Positions 1 to 12,378 of a stretch of 64,000 bases of DNA are shown here, in pieces. The translations under genes and the position numbers were made by a program. Source of the DNA: Distichodus sexfasciatus (lineage: Eukaryota; Chordata; Actinopteri; Characiformes; Distichodontidae); the NCBI GenBank assembly GCA_032718565.1, contig JAVGVS010000094.1, forward strand, positions 1,057,187 to 1,121,186, read 5' to 3'. How positions within the stretch are numbered: the first letter of the stretch is position 1; every line of letters begins with the position of its first letter. The notes below the pieces were generated by a model. It saw only the letters and a list, made by a program, of their open reading frames with translations. It was not told where the DNA came from and searched no databases.

Positions 1-400
1 GGTTAGTTGTAATAACGTTTCCTCAGTGCGTCGCTTTTTCCCCCATTACGAAAACACTCAAGTCATCCTCGCCACCGCCCAGAGGAAGGTCTCGAACCGG
101 GTTTAGAAGTTGGAAGTCGGTGTGCGGTGGAAAACGGCGCTTGTTTTTACGTGAGGGAGCGTGTGGAAACGACGACTCATGTCATCTCTGGAGATGTGGG
201 CTGAGCCTCGCGTCGCTTCCTCCTCGCTATGACTTATTATGAATGGAGTGTGAGTGACAGCGGCCTGGACCAATCACAGGGCAGACGATTAGAATTAGGA
301 CCACCCTCTTCCATTTAAAGAGACCGTGACACACCCCGAAACGCTACTGTGTGACTGACGTTGAAGGTTTCTATTCAGGTAAAGCGCTTTACGATAAAAA
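1..400 (+). other. GC-richer edge, possible upstream exon or promoter
   Basis: This stretch is clearly richer in G+C and CpG than the AT-rich 2.5 kb that follow. It has a CCAAT box near 270 and a CAG|GTAAAG donor-like site at 376-382 on the plus strand, after which composition drops sharply. This would fit the 5-prime end of a plus-strand transcript or a bidirectional promoter whose gene lies outside the window. No open coding exon is visible, so the call rests only on composition and one splice-like site. Confidence 0.2.
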
Positions 401-2910
401 ACTGATTTTTTAGTAAACTAATTAAAAAAGAAACGAGAGATTGTACTAATGGGTTATTCTAGGTGGTAATAGTGGGGTAAAGTTGCGTAAATTTAACAAT
501 ACAATAACAGGCTTTAGTAAAAGTATAATATACGATAAAAACAGGTTTTGAAAAAAAGTGTGCTTTTATAATGTAATAACACATTTTTTAATTATATGTA
601 TATAATTTAAATACTTATAAATAAATATATACATAATATACACATAAGTATAAGAGAAGATGTTTACTGTAAAAATGCACAAATGCCATCCATCATAAAA
701 TGTTATAAAAATTGTATTCTGCATTTGTTGTTCACTAAGATTTTTTAGTAAAAGTATGCTACTAAATAACATACGTTTTAAGCACAGGTAGATTTTTGCA
801 ATCCAAAACCACGACTTTTTTAAAGCAATGGTAAGACAAAGATTTAACGATTTTTGGTAACATTCACTTGTACTATTCGCAGTTTACTAATATGATTTTT
901 TGTTAACGAATAACAAATGACATTTTTTAATAGCAGTGGACTTTTATAACCAACAACTCAATTTCTGGGAAAATTATATGTTACAATAAGCATGCTTAAG
1001 TAATAGTATACATTTGGTATTCAAGAACATTAAATATGAAAAAAAGTATATGACCCAACAGCAGGGGCACCCCAGCAAAACTGAGAATAACGTCAAGCAA
1101 GAAGACACTGCAAAAAATATTTTTCCGTTTTAATCCGCAGTCAGTCTAAAATTGTATAACTTTAGAAATTAGTCATTCAGTCGCTTGAAAGGAAAGTAAA
1201 TAATTCATACAATTGTAATTGACTATTTCAGCATTATAATATCTTTTCATATTTCTTTCTTTACATGATTGTACTATTTAGAATTAGGTATTGCTTGTAA
1301 TTGCATTACTTAGATAAAGAATAATATGCATTATACATTACTATAATTTTGTGCATTATCATATACTGGTGGAAATGCGAGTTTATATCAAATACAGTAA
1401 TAAAGAAAATTAATTTACTCTACACATTAGAGATGATGCACTGGACTAGTGAGTCAGAAGTGGGATTACTCGTATTACTCGTATTACTACCTTCCATTTA
1501 CTCCTATAGTGATTAGATGTAAATCCTAGTCCTAAACTTAATCTTAAAGCCAACTCCAGTAACCAAATGCAAATCTTTTACCTTCATTAGTTTCACCAAT
1601 TAAACATGGACATTTTCTATAAAATCATTTTTCCATATGGAGGCAGTCCACAGTCCTCAGAAAGGCATAGAAATGAATAAAAGTGTTTTTGGACTGGCTT
1701 AGATCCTCTAGCCCTAAATACACGAACACACACACAAGTTAAGTGGATGAGATCAGGGATTAAGATTAAGAAATTGGAAGCCGTTCATTCAGAAAGATGT
1801 TAAATTACTGCGCCGCTAAACGTGTTTTTGTCGCCCCCTTTTGACTATGTTTCAAATAAGCAGAACATAATAATAAATCCATTTAATGAAAAAAATTACA
1901 ATTAAGCTTACTTAGTAAAATCAACAAACAAGTTTCCAAGCATTTACTGCAATCATTATTCATGTTTTATATTTAAGGGCTTCATTTACTGTTCCCCATA
2001 TATATACATGGGCCAAAGTGTTGGTTAATTGTGCATATCTCTGACAAATTGCTCAGCATTTCTTGTTCAATTTACATTATTATGGCAAAACTACTTTACA
2101 TTCCACTTTGCCTTACGTTCTCAGACTTCAGTTCACACGTCATGTCCCATAAACAACTTTATGTAGTATTTAAAGTACCAACATTAATTTCACCAAAAAG
2201 TGTAATGAAACATCCTACTTTTACACACTTCAAGAAAAGCAACCACAAACAAAACAAAAAGAAAGAAATGAAATTGCACAAAATGACATTAAATCTAAAA
2301 GGTTTGATTAAGTAAACAAAAGAATAGAGGGCGTGAATTCCGATAAACAGGACGATACTTGAGATCAAGAACCCAATTTTTCTTCATAAATAAAACGAAT
2401 GGTGTTATGCTTGGTAAATGGAAAATCATTATGGTCACATACGTGGTTTTAATTAATAGTTTGGGAGTATCAAAAACATAACATATCCAGTAAAGCACAA
2501 GTTTCTCCGACAGCACTGAACGCCCAAATCAAATTGTTCTACTATTCAGAAATGTCTTCCTAAATAGGCACACATACGGTTATGCATGATCATATATATT
2601 TTTTAAATGATCGAATAAGATTCAACTTTTTTAAAATGTCATTAAATAGTATTTAAAACTATTCCGCTCTGACAGTGATGTTCCAAAATAAAAATTATAT
2701 TTTCCATGGATTAACGTGTTCCTAAACAACGGCACAGCTGCTGGCTCAACATTAGTCAGTGCAAGTGGAATACAGCTTAAAACATCAAACTCTAGGCAAA
2801 ATTCGATATGTCCGCCATTCAAGCGGTGGAATAAGACATGTACGCACGCACACACACACAACTGACACAACAGCGCAGACAAAGTTTTGATGTGTTGCAG
2901 TGCAGCTGTA
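401..2910. other. AT-rich non-coding, includes F11R 3-prime flank
   Basis: No coding exon is seen here. The short ORFs are AT-rich and have no family features. The part nearest 2910 probably holds the F11R 3-prime UTR, because that gene is read leftwards and ends near 2911. I could not fix a polyadenylation site. Confidence 0.4.
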
Positions 2911-2942
2911 CTACACCACAAGATGATTTTACTTGAACTCCC
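2911..2942 (-). other. f11r: F11R terminal exon, frame disturbed
   Basis: After a pyrimidine-rich acceptor ending CCAG, the minus strand reads GGGAGTTCAAG and then a short run ending GTGGTGTAG at 2911. JAM-A proteins usually end GEF-K...SSF-hydrophobic-V. The GEFK part is recognisable, but it sits one base out of phase with the preceding exon, which ends exactly after a codon at 4477. It is followed at once by TAA. The PDZ-ligand codons are therefore not reached in any single frame. Read strictly in phase, the exon instead opens into a long unrelated tail. Either a few bases are missing in this sequence, or another small terminal exon in the 2943-4476 intron was missed. Confidence 0.5.
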
Positions 2943-3002
2943 CTGGAAAAAGACACAGATATCAGTCAGTTAATTAGTATCTATTTATTATATATACACT
3001 GT

Positions 3003-3049
<47 letters not shown>

Positions 3050-3052
3050 CAC

Positions 3053-3123
<71 letters not shown>

Positions 3124-3132
3124 CACATATAC

Positions 3133-3215
<83 letters not shown>

Positions 3216-6200
3216 GCTTGGGCAGTAATACGGTAATATAATTTATGCCATGGGATCTAAAACTAACAGCAATTATCAGTTTCAAAATACCGTTATACCG
3301 TCATAAATATATAATTTATTTAATGCCTAAAATGCGTATGCGTGGTTTGTCATCACGGCGTGACAGCGTGGAAAGAGGTGGGAAAGATGGCGAGTCGCGC
3401 ACCAGGCATGAGGTCTCGAAAAAAGAACACAACTACAGTTTGAAAAGCAGTATTTCGGAATTTCAACCGAACGAGAAGGGAAGGCGGTAAAAAAATACGG
3501 ACGAAGGCGATTTACAAATTGTGCAACAAAAGGTGATTGACCACGAGAGATGGAAATAAGTTTTTGTTTACAGGGATCCCAACCTGCAAAAACTCATTTC
3601 CGGGAGGTCCGCAAAAAAAAAAAGGGGGGGGACTGGGGGGGGGGGATCGCAGTAATACGCAGTGACCCACACACACGCACGTTCTCTCACTCTCTCACTC
3701 CGCCAGGTGCGCGATTTATTTACAGTTCTTCAAATGCGCGATGCGCTCGCTACTGTCTCGCGTGCAGGCTCTTGTTTGCTTGCTCCAGTTTCCGGGATAT
3801 TTTATTCAATTTGCGGGCATCAGGGAGACGCTATCAATATGCGGGAGACTCCCGGAATTTTCTTAGGACGATACTTTTTATAATATGGATGATGTTTATG
3901 TTAATTCAACTCTGGTTGACTGTTGTGGGTCTTTTTGCACTTTTTTATAAGCTGCTCTTCTTTGTTATTAAAAGTTGTTCAGGCGGTGGGATTTAATTTA
4001 ATTGATTTGTGTGCGCGTCTCTGCGCGAAAACTGTTCTGGATGTTTATGTTTATGTTAATTTAATTCTGTTTGACTGTTGTATTTGCACTTTTTTATAAA
4101 CTGCTATTTGTTGCTAACAAAAGTTGTTAATATTGTTCTGCATGTTATTTTGTTATTGTTTCAGTATAAGTGTTTGGTATTCAGTTTCTGAACGGTTTAG
4201 GCACAAGCCAACAGTTTGGTGACGCTGTCTGAGCCTTACGTCACAATTTTTTTAAACAATTATTCACGGTAATACCGTATACCGAGGTAAAATAGGGAGG
4301 AGGTTTGACGGTATCAAAATTTGGATACCGCCCAAGCCTAATATATATATATATATACACACACACATACATACACACACACACGCACAGCAACGCCTCA
4401 ACTTGCACTGCAATGTCACTGTCATCGTGCTGCACTCAACTCATTCAAACATCACAAAACGTAGATGACGACTTACATCGTCCTCGTCCCCGTAGTCCGA
4501 TTTGGGCTGTGTGTAGACTGGCTTTGGTTTCCTGTGAAAAAGAGAAGTCATTTTATGTTTAAGAAACTGGAAATGTACAACATCGGTGTCCATGAGGCAT
4601 TAGAATAGAATATGCATCAGAAAAAACCAAGATAGTATGTAAAGAAGGGACAATAAATTAGGCAAGTGCTGACCAAATTCTCAAATGTTCTCTCTACTGC
4701 ATTTAGGATAAAATCAGCAACAATTGTTGTTGAAATTGCACATTTTACTCTTCACAATTACATATTAAAATCATTATTAATCTGAAAATACCACTGTTTT
4801 CTGCCGATTGTTATTTCGAAAGGTATTATTGCTACATGTTATTGGTGTGGTGAATAATAAGTCAATTTATAATTAAATTAGGTAATTATCTGTGTTTGCA
4901 ATTACAAGTTACAAAGAATGTCCAAAATGCCCTCTTTCCACACAGACACAGACACGCAGTCACAAACTCCACTCTGTTAACGAGCCATTGCTCCAGGCCA
5001 GTTTAAGAAATTTGGGGTTTTGCAAGGTTTTATAAAGAATTTTTCAAATCAGTCAACATTTCCCAAAGTTATGCGCAAATGTACAGAGCTCCCTGGTTTG
5101 ACTAGCAGTTTAGTAGAAAAATAGTTGTAAAAGAAAAGTTAAGTATTAAATTAAAATCTATATACTTGAGGAAAATACATGCAGCTCCGTTTTTGAACAC
5201 TGGGTGTCGCCAGAAGCAACGAATATTTACATGTACGTTTGCAATAATTCACTCACATTTTCCCAGCAAAACATTAATAAACGAGGGCTGGCTGAAGACT
5301 TTTTGCACAGCGATACGTCTTTAATAAATTGGAACAGAAGCTCAAACAGCTCATCAGACCAAAGCTATGCAAAGCTAAAGAAACGTTAAACTGATTAGAT
5401 CTGATATTTCAGTCTGCATTCGGCGCAGAGTTGAAAAAGAGAGACTTTGAAACCCTTGTAGAATACAATCTGCAAATAAATTATTAAATATAGCCGCAAG
5501 CAGCGATCCATGGGGCCCAAGCACAGCATCACACTCAGCACACAAGACAGTCATCACCGAAAGCAAGTCCTCAGAGACTCAAAAGTAAGAATTTGCTCAC
5601 TGATGACACCAGGCATTGCTGCTATTTCACACTCGAGAATGCTATTAACATGGCTTTTAACTATAAATTATTCATTAAATAGGAAAAGTAAATGCACAAT
5701 AACGTACCTTTCTGCAACTTCTGGACAGAGAAAAGGGGAAAAAAAGGTAGCATTAGAATTATATGCTCTCAAGTCTGAAAAGTCTCAAATCTCACACAAA
5801 TATATATAAACACATACAGAGGAAAACAGAACTTACTTGGCAGATATCCCTTTTTATTGGCGTACCAAATTCCGAAGATAAGCAGAGCGATAGCCAGCAG
5901 GGCGATGATCACCCCGGCCACTATTCCCCCCACGTTCATGTCACCTACGAGATAAAGAAAAATATTATTATTATTATTATTATTATTATCCATCAACATT
6001 GTCACAAATTTGTTCTTAAGAAAACACCTTGTTCGCAAGAATTGTTCAACTGTCCTCGTAAACTGAAAGTGTGTCCATAGGTTAACGCCCCCAGGTTCCC
6101 ATGAAAGGGCATATGCTTTAGTGAATTTAAGTGGGTGATTGAGCTGTCAAATACTGCATGCGAGAGTTTCTCCGTGCATCGCGATAGAGAACGTTCTTTG

Positions 6201-9200
6201 AGACGTGTACGTTAGGTCCCAAATAAACCCTGCATAAAACCCCAAAGAAATAATGTTTTACCCAAATGTTCTTACCTAGAAGTCAATCTTTAATAAGAAC
6301 ATATTGGTGAATGTCAGAATCTTGGTGAAAACTGCATTATCGTGTTTTCAGAGCAAATTTCTTCTTAAGAACAGTGAACGAAGCCCAGCGAGCTGGCGGG
6401 GAGAAATTGAGAACTGTTTTACTTACGGACATCCATCCTGACACTCTGTCCACGCTGAGCAGGTCCCTGACCGTTAGAGGCCTCGCAGTAATACGTGCCA
6501 CTGTCTGTCTTAGTGACGGAGGGGAATTCCTGTCACACACACACAACATACACCAAATGGTCAACCAGTCTAATTATCATCCACATGCACAGATACAGCA
6601 ACTGACTTCTATAATTTTACATCTAAAATTTGGCCTACTGCATCAATTCCTAACTAAAAGTGTTCAGTGTCCGTTAAATGTCATTTTATAATCCTAAACG
6701 ACTGGACGCACCTCTGCGACCCCCATTTGACTTTTCTTTCTTGATTTTAAAGTTACAGCGCCTTGCGAAGCAGCATCACGTCTCAGAGCTGCTTTTATTA
6801 CTGACCCCGAGTCAAGACTGCGCTTGCTCTAAGCCTCGTCCACGTTTGTCGCTGTTGTGAAATTATATTCTTATTAAAACGTCTCAATGCAGCCGGGCAA
6901 ACTGGAAAGCCACTGACCAGGTTGCCATTGAGGGAGTTCATCTTGTATGTCATGTTCTTGAAGTTGGGGAACTTGCTGGGGTCTTCAGGCAGCTGAGAGC
7001 CATCTTTGTACCACTTGTAGGACGAAGGCGGAGAGCCGTCCTTGTCGAAGCAGGTGAGCAGAACATTGCGGCCGGTCGTGGCGGAGGTAGGAATCTGGCT
7101 GACCGGGATGGACGGAGGCACTGAGGTGAGCAGGGACAAAAACCCGTAAACACATGGAGCAGATTCCTAATATGTCACAACTGCACCAATAAAGAGCTGC
7201 ATGATACTGGAGGGAAGAAAACGACACTGGAACCGTTTTCTCCCGAAACTGCTTTCCTTCACAAAATACTGTGAAGGATGCTTATAGCTGCCCGTAATAT
7301 TTCCATTTACCCTTCTCTTATCCACTGTGAGTCAAAAACAGAACAGGGCAAATTGGCAAAAGGAAAATAGGCACATATCCTGATGACACACATCATAATA
7401 TAGTATATGTTCTGTAAATTCAGCTCTAAAAAACACACATTAATACACAGATTTCACTGTTGCATTCAGAATTACATTAACAACAAAGTGATTAGTACAC
7501 TCCCCACCACAACTTTAAAATGTTGTTACAATACCGTGAAAAATGGCAGCTATAGCAATATTTTTGTAAGCATGCGTTTTAACAGTGAATAGATTATTAA
7601 AATAAAATGTCAGACCTTGAATAATACATATCAATATTTCCAGTTTTGTGCAACTGTACAGCTCCTTTTTAGATTTAAAGTGTTCATGTCACATGACACT
7701 GCAACTATCAAATAAAACCCAACTACGAGGAACAGTAATTTTGTTACAAATGCAGCAGTGAAACAATTTGGAAAATGAATCAACGTTTGTCTAAGTTACT
7801 GACAAGCGTACAGAGCTCCCTTCATTGACTCAATGTATATCTAAAAGTCATTGAGCTAGGGTTACTCCAAAAGTGTCTTTGACTACTCACCAATCACAGT
7901 AAATTTAATGTGGGCCTCAGCGTAACCCCCGCTGCCAGACACCTCACATATGTAGTCCCCGGTGTCGGCCCGAGTCGCCTTCTGCACTCTCAGCGTGCCG
8001 GGGAACTGGGTGAAGCGGTCTTTGTACTGATCTAAATAAAGGAGATGAGGAGGCAAGATGTACAAAAGTGTTGCATGTGGAAAGGGTGTTAAGTAATGAA
8101 GCACAAATACTCAAGTACTAGACAAAACTGCTCATAAAAAGTGCAAGTTGCTGAAACATCGACCCGTGTAATGCAGGTAAATCAAAATTAACGAGTAAAA
8201 ACAGGCTGGTTGTGACTAAAAGTTCCCCATTAATGATAAAAAGTTTATAGTTCTAACTAAGTATCTCCTTACACTGTGATTTTTTTTTAGCTGTAGTTCA
8301 TAGGTTTTGGGTGGAAAGTATGAGATGGTGCATTACAGCCAATCAAAACTGCCAAATTTTTAAAGTTTGTTCATTTTTTTCTAGAAAGATCTTGTTCTTA
8401 GGCGAGCCCTAGTAAAATTACTGATAATTGTTAAAATGGTAAATATCGCTCCCAATAATCGCTCAACCCCTAACTCATACCAGTAATTTTGTTATCAAAG
8501 AAGATGAAGGAGAGTGTGCCCTTCAGGTCCTTAAACTTCCACTCCACTCGAGGCGTGGCTCCAAAGTCCCCAGTGTAATCACATCTCATATCGGCTCCTG
8601 GTAGAGGGAGAGCGAGAGAGACGGACAACCTGAAGTTACGAGAGACACATTTTCCAAAACAAAGCTGAAAGCTTCCAACTTAATGAAACCTGGCCTAAAG
8701 CAAAAACATCAAGTTATTGAACGTCTAAGACCTTTAAGTCTCTCTGTTTTCTTTTCATTTAGCAAAAAATCCCAGAGAGTTAGAATCTCACAAGAGTAGA
8801 TTTTACCCAAATGTGGTTTATTCTCAGATTGCTGGAGACAAGTCACCAACGTACCAAACGAAAATGACTGAATTAACTAAAAGGATTCGTATGAATGTAA
8901 AGAAAGAGACATGAAAAGGAGATAAAGTTAAAACAGAGGAGTTGACTTACCGCCTCCCTCCTTCACCATCACGTTTGGTGTGGTGGTGGTGGCAGAAAAG
9001 GCATGAAGGCCTGATGAAGAGATAAATAGAGAGAGATTTTTATCTTAGCCCTCAGGATCATACTGATATCACTCAGTGTGATAAGACACGCAGAAACCGT
9101 ACATACTTTACACCAAAAAGCAATGTAGAGAGAAAATTCTGACTTTCCCTTTTTCAGTTACATCTAAAATTTATGATCATTTACGCAAACCAATTCCCAA

Positions 9201-11133
9201 CCAACAAAGATATGAGGCACTGTGGAAACCTAATCTAACAAAAAACAACGGGAAACTCAGTTCAGTTGATTGAGTAACAAGGCCCTTTTCTCTCTCAGAG
9301 TCTATGCTCAGCATTTTCTTAGAAAAAGAAACACTTCAGCTCCATTGCTTGTTTATCAGCACTGGATCACATTTTTCCACCTATTTGCTACAAGACTGGG
9401 AGAAGTGTCCATTATCTTGGCTCACCACATTCATCAGCTGATTTCCATGTCCTGAACTGAAGTCATTTTGGCACAAACAACGCGTAATCGTGCTGAGACT
9501 AGAAGTGAACAGCGCGGATATTGAAAGCCTGAGAAAAGCCTAATTTTTGTGTATGAACAATAGAATTTTGTTTGTAAATGACCTATCCCCATTCTCTTTA
9601 TGCTATGAAACTTGAAGTATTTCGTTGAGCCAGCAGTCAGAGCTGTACAGAGGCAAGTTTAGTAACCTGATCTTTATTGCCATGCACAAGAACAAGTGAT
9701 TCCATAATGATGAGAAATGAAACGAAACGAAATCGAAATTCCATTTAGCTGTATCAACTCAGTCTATAAATGCATGCAATTGTTTCAAAATTGCGTCATG
9801 TGATTGTCATGTTTACAGTATAATTCAGTATTGTCGTAATCATCTCATAATAATCTTTATTATTTACTTATTTCCAGCCTCTTAGTACTACTAGCTATAC
9901 AGTATATTGAGTTATTATAGAACAATGCTTGTGGTTCTGTACTGCATTTAAAACTACACTATTATGCGGGGGTTTTTTGCCTATTTTTGTTTGTATTAAG
10001 TTAATTCGGGTTTCGGTTAGAGTACTGCTGAAAAATTAATTTTCCGATATTAACTCTCTCTGAAATAAAAAGCTGTTTTAAACACTAAAGATGAGGGGGA
10101 AATACTATATTATATGTAATTTTTGTGACTTTTAAAAAATGTAAGAGGTCAATATTCCAAAATGAGTTGTAGGCCCTTTGTTCAACACAGCCCAAAAATC
10201 AACATGAAGCAACATTCGGAGAGAGGTTATAATCATGTAAAACGATCAAAACTGACAAATATTAGACATATTTAATAGTAAGAGTCTAAATTTGTGCGCT
10301 TTCTGTCATTTTATCAAGTTTTTATAATTCGTGGCGTCGTGTTGTGTATCGACTCCGCCACTTCCGTGTTTGCTGAGCGCTGGTTTCGGGGGCGGAGCTT
10401 AAAGAAGGTGATACCGCTTAAATAAACCTGGATAAGAACACACCTAAAGCTCCTAAAACCAGAACTAGCTTTTTAAAAAAAGAAAGCGAAAGAACGAAAT
10501 AAAAAAAGAAATACTAGTTATATTTACCACTTTTACACAAATCGAAACATCAGACGTTTGTTTACACAAAGATTACTAACCGACGAGGGAAAATGTCGGA
10601 CTACACGAGCAGGTGCACTCGCTATGCGGGAGCCTGTTTTTCCTCGAAGTAGATTTGCTTTTATTTTTCATATTTTGTACTAGTAGATTATCATAGATAA
10701 ATGGTTCTATTAAATACTAAAAGACTACTATAAACTAAACATCCATAACGTGAATAAATTAACGAATAATTAGCTAAAGAAAATAACAAAAGGTTCAGAA
10801 CCGGAATGGCTAATGTTCAACAAAACGAAACAATAGGCAATTATAAAGTTAATTACTCCGATAACTAGATCTACTTTAATGCAGTACTATGAGGACTAAA
10901 TGGAACTCGACTAAACATTATACAAAATATATTTAATAGGTTTTATCTAACACGGTGACAAAGTTAAAAAACGCACACCAATAAAAAGAAAAATTTAAAA
11001 ATCCCGTATTTATATATTAAACTAATATAAAGGAAACTATAAAAGCAAGGGGAGACTGTAAAAATAAAGTATTAACTTAATAAATATTCTTACCTGTTGC
11101 GCATAAGCAGAGAAACAAAAGCTTGATCAGCAT
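2911..11133 (-). CDS. f11r: F11R / junctional adhesion molecule A (JAM-A)
   Basis: Homophilic adhesion receptor of epithelial and endothelial tight junctions: two Ig domains, one membrane span and a short tail that normally ends in a PDZ ligand. Coding exons joined in phase are 11133-11094, 9010-8951, 8597-8481, 8031-7891, 7120-6918, 6529-6427, 5944-5837, 5720-5708 (13 nt) and 4531-4477, then a terminal exon from 2942. The first exon encodes the signal peptide MLIKLLFLCLCAT. Ig1 carries cysteines in DMRCDY and DYICEV and the JAM dimer motif RVE (in TPRVEWKFK). Ig2 has LLTCFD and YYCEAS with an NMT sequon. Exon 5944-5837 gives the membrane span (VGGIVAGVIIALLAIALLIF) and then basic residues. 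The first nine exons total 840 nt (280 codons), close to the family length of about 300. The tail keeps the KPKPVYTQP motif but ends abnormally (see next entry). The USF1 neighbour supports F11R over other JAMs. Confidence 0.9.
3000..3212. repeat. (CA)n then (TA)n microsatellite
   Basis: About 30 bases of CA dinucleotides (3007-3035) run into roughly 170 bases of almost pure TA with a few TATAC interruptions. The tract lies in the last F11R intron and resumes for about 20 bases after 4340, on the far side of the inserted hAT-like element, so the element landed inside the microsatellite. The YIYIYI peptides predicted here are artefacts. Confidence 0.9.
3213..4340. mobile_element. hAT-like DNA transposon remnant, 1.13 kb
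   Basis: The ends form a terminal inverted repeat: TAGGCTTGGGC at 3213 is mirrored by GCCCAAGCCTA ending at 4340, and subterminal copies of a 'cggtaat'-type motif occur at both ends (near 3230 and 4266). Both flanks are (TA)n, so an 8-bp target duplication is possible but cannot be proven. The inside keeps a degenerate BED-finger-like coding stretch, which points to a hAT/ZBED element with most of its transposase deleted. It sits in the F11R intron between the exons at 4477 and 2942. Confidence 0.75.
3322..3530 (+). pseudogene. BED-finger / hAT transposase relic
   Basis: Plus-strand reading gives a basic segment followed by SEFQPNEKG, and then, in a shifted frame, an FTNC-type stretch. This resembles the start of a BED zinc finger in ZBED and hAT transposases (aromatic-x-P-N-E-K-G upstream of a C-x2-C). 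Frames change within 60 bases and the histidine half of the finger is gone. It is a decayed piece of the surrounding element, not a host gene. Confidence 0.5.
5961..5990. repeat. (ATT)n microsatellite
   Basis: About nine ATT units lie immediately upstream of the F11R transmembrane exon, close to its acceptor at 5945. Confidence 0.9.
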
Positions 11134-11420
11134 GACTAAACTCGTAGAATATTGTGTGCTGTTCTGAGAGAACCTTTAAGGAAATAAAAAGCTGAAAAAT
11201 CCGCGTCGTGTGACGGTAATGTAAACTCCAGTGGAGCTCGGTGAGCGTCGTCTTCTCTCCTTCCGTCTGTTGTGCTGGAATGGCGGAGTGTAAAACGCCC
11301 TTCCGCGTGAACCTCGTTACCTGAGCGCAGGTTCCGTTGGCTGGCTCGCGGCCACGCCCCCAGCGCGTGACAAAACGCAACCGGAAGCTTAGTTTCGCCC
11401 GTTTTCTCTGTGTATTTTCA
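11134..11420 (-). promoter_or_regulatory. F11R 5-prime UTR and promoter region
   Basis: The bases upstream of the F11R start codon (11133) become GC- and CpG-rich, ending with GGCCACGCCCCC-type sequence near 11350-11362, a possible GC box (Sp/KLF-type site). No TATA box is obvious. The transcription start site is not resolved; this is inferred from position and composition. Confidence 0.4.
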
Positions 11421-11429
11421 TTGATCCAT

Positions 11430-11745
11430 TCATTATCTGAACCGATTAAGCCCAACTGGTGTCGTGGGGGCACCGGATCCTATCCCGGGAACTTACGGGC
11501 GCAAGGCAGGGAACAACCCTGGGCAGGCACCAACACACCACAGGGCACACACACTCACATTCATCCCTTATGGGTGCAAATTTAGAGTCGCCAATTAACC
11601 TCCTATATTGTATGTCTTTGGACTGCGGGAGGAAAGCGGAGCACCTGGAAGAAAACCCATGCAAACACGGGGAGAGCATGCAAACCCCACACTGAAAGGC
11701 CCCAAGGCCGACCCGGGACCTTCTCGGTGTGCCGCCCCTCAGTGT
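11430..11745. repeat. Common fish interspersed repeat
   Basis: This region contains hallmarks of a widespread fish repeat: a 'cattatctgaaccg' start, 'tctttggactgcgggagga', then 'ggagagcatgcaaaccccacac' and a GACCCGGGACC stretch near the end. A short copy of only its first 40 bases occurs at about 40272-40315. I recognise the repeat by wording but do not assign a transposon class. The overlapping ORFs on both strands are spurious. Confidence 0.7.
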
Positions 11746-11887
11746 ATGTTGTAAAATGTAAAAGAAACTCACTTTAAAATAATCATACACAAGGTTTATC
11801 CAGTTGCAGAATTTTCTTAATAAAAAGGTTTAGAGTAAAGCCTGAACCTTGTAGTTTTTGTTGTTTGATGAAACTTATGCCCTAAAC

Positions 11888-12060
11888 CCACATAGCAAAG
11901 TTGTTCCAGCCCAGTTATGGGCCACACATTCCACTAACACCTGGGCCACTTGCGGAAAAACAAGGACCACACTGTGACTACCGAAAGTGGCCCACTAAAG
12001 GACTGTAATTCATTTCCGCGTGTGGCCCATAACTGGGCCGGGAACAACTTTGCTATGTGG
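11888..12060. mobile_element. Palindromic MITE (~173 bp)
   Basis: The left end (CCACATAGCAAAGTTGTTCC, then CCCAGTTATGGGCC) is the near-perfect reverse complement of the right end (GGCCCATAACTGGGCC, then GGAACAACTTTGCTATGTGG). The inverted arms are about 40-45 bases, separated by some 85 bases. This is a small non-autonomous DNA element able to fold into a hairpin. It lies between the F11R promoter and the USF1 3-prime end. Confidence 0.85.
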
Positions 12061-12119
12061 TAAGTTTTTGGCTTGGCCCTGAACATATTTACATTTATGT
12101 CTTTTCGCAGACACTCTTA

Positions 12120-12378
12120 TCTAGAGATTATGTCATTGTGAACACCCCACAGCACAGCCCACATTGCACCATAACGAAATGTGACCTCTGCATTTGACCC
12201 ATCCATGAAGGAGCAGTGGGCAGATGACATGGGCAGCACCCGGGGAGCAGTGCCTGGGGGCGGTACCTCGTTCGTGAGTACCTCAGTGGTACCTTTACCA
12301 GTCTGGGATTCAAAACTGCAACATTGCATTCACAGGGCAAACGCCCTAACCGCTACGCTACCCACTGCCCCCAAAATG
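12120..12378 (-). repeat. tRNA-derived SINE
   Basis: This is a minus-oriented copy of the dominant SINE of this window. It has the 'tgtcattgtgaacacaccacagcacag' type tail, 'gacctctgcatttgacccatcc', 'ggagcagtggg' and 'tacctcagtggtacc' body, and then a tRNA-like head at the right end with an anticodon-side 'aaacgccctaaccgctacgctacc' (A-box strand). The B-box region is mutated here (GGGATTCAAAACTG instead of GGGATTCGAACC). Confidence 0.8.

Noticed and set aside
2974..3285. YIYIYI-type frames on both strands
   Set aside because: Translation of a pure TA microsatellite; the same holds at 38875-39144.
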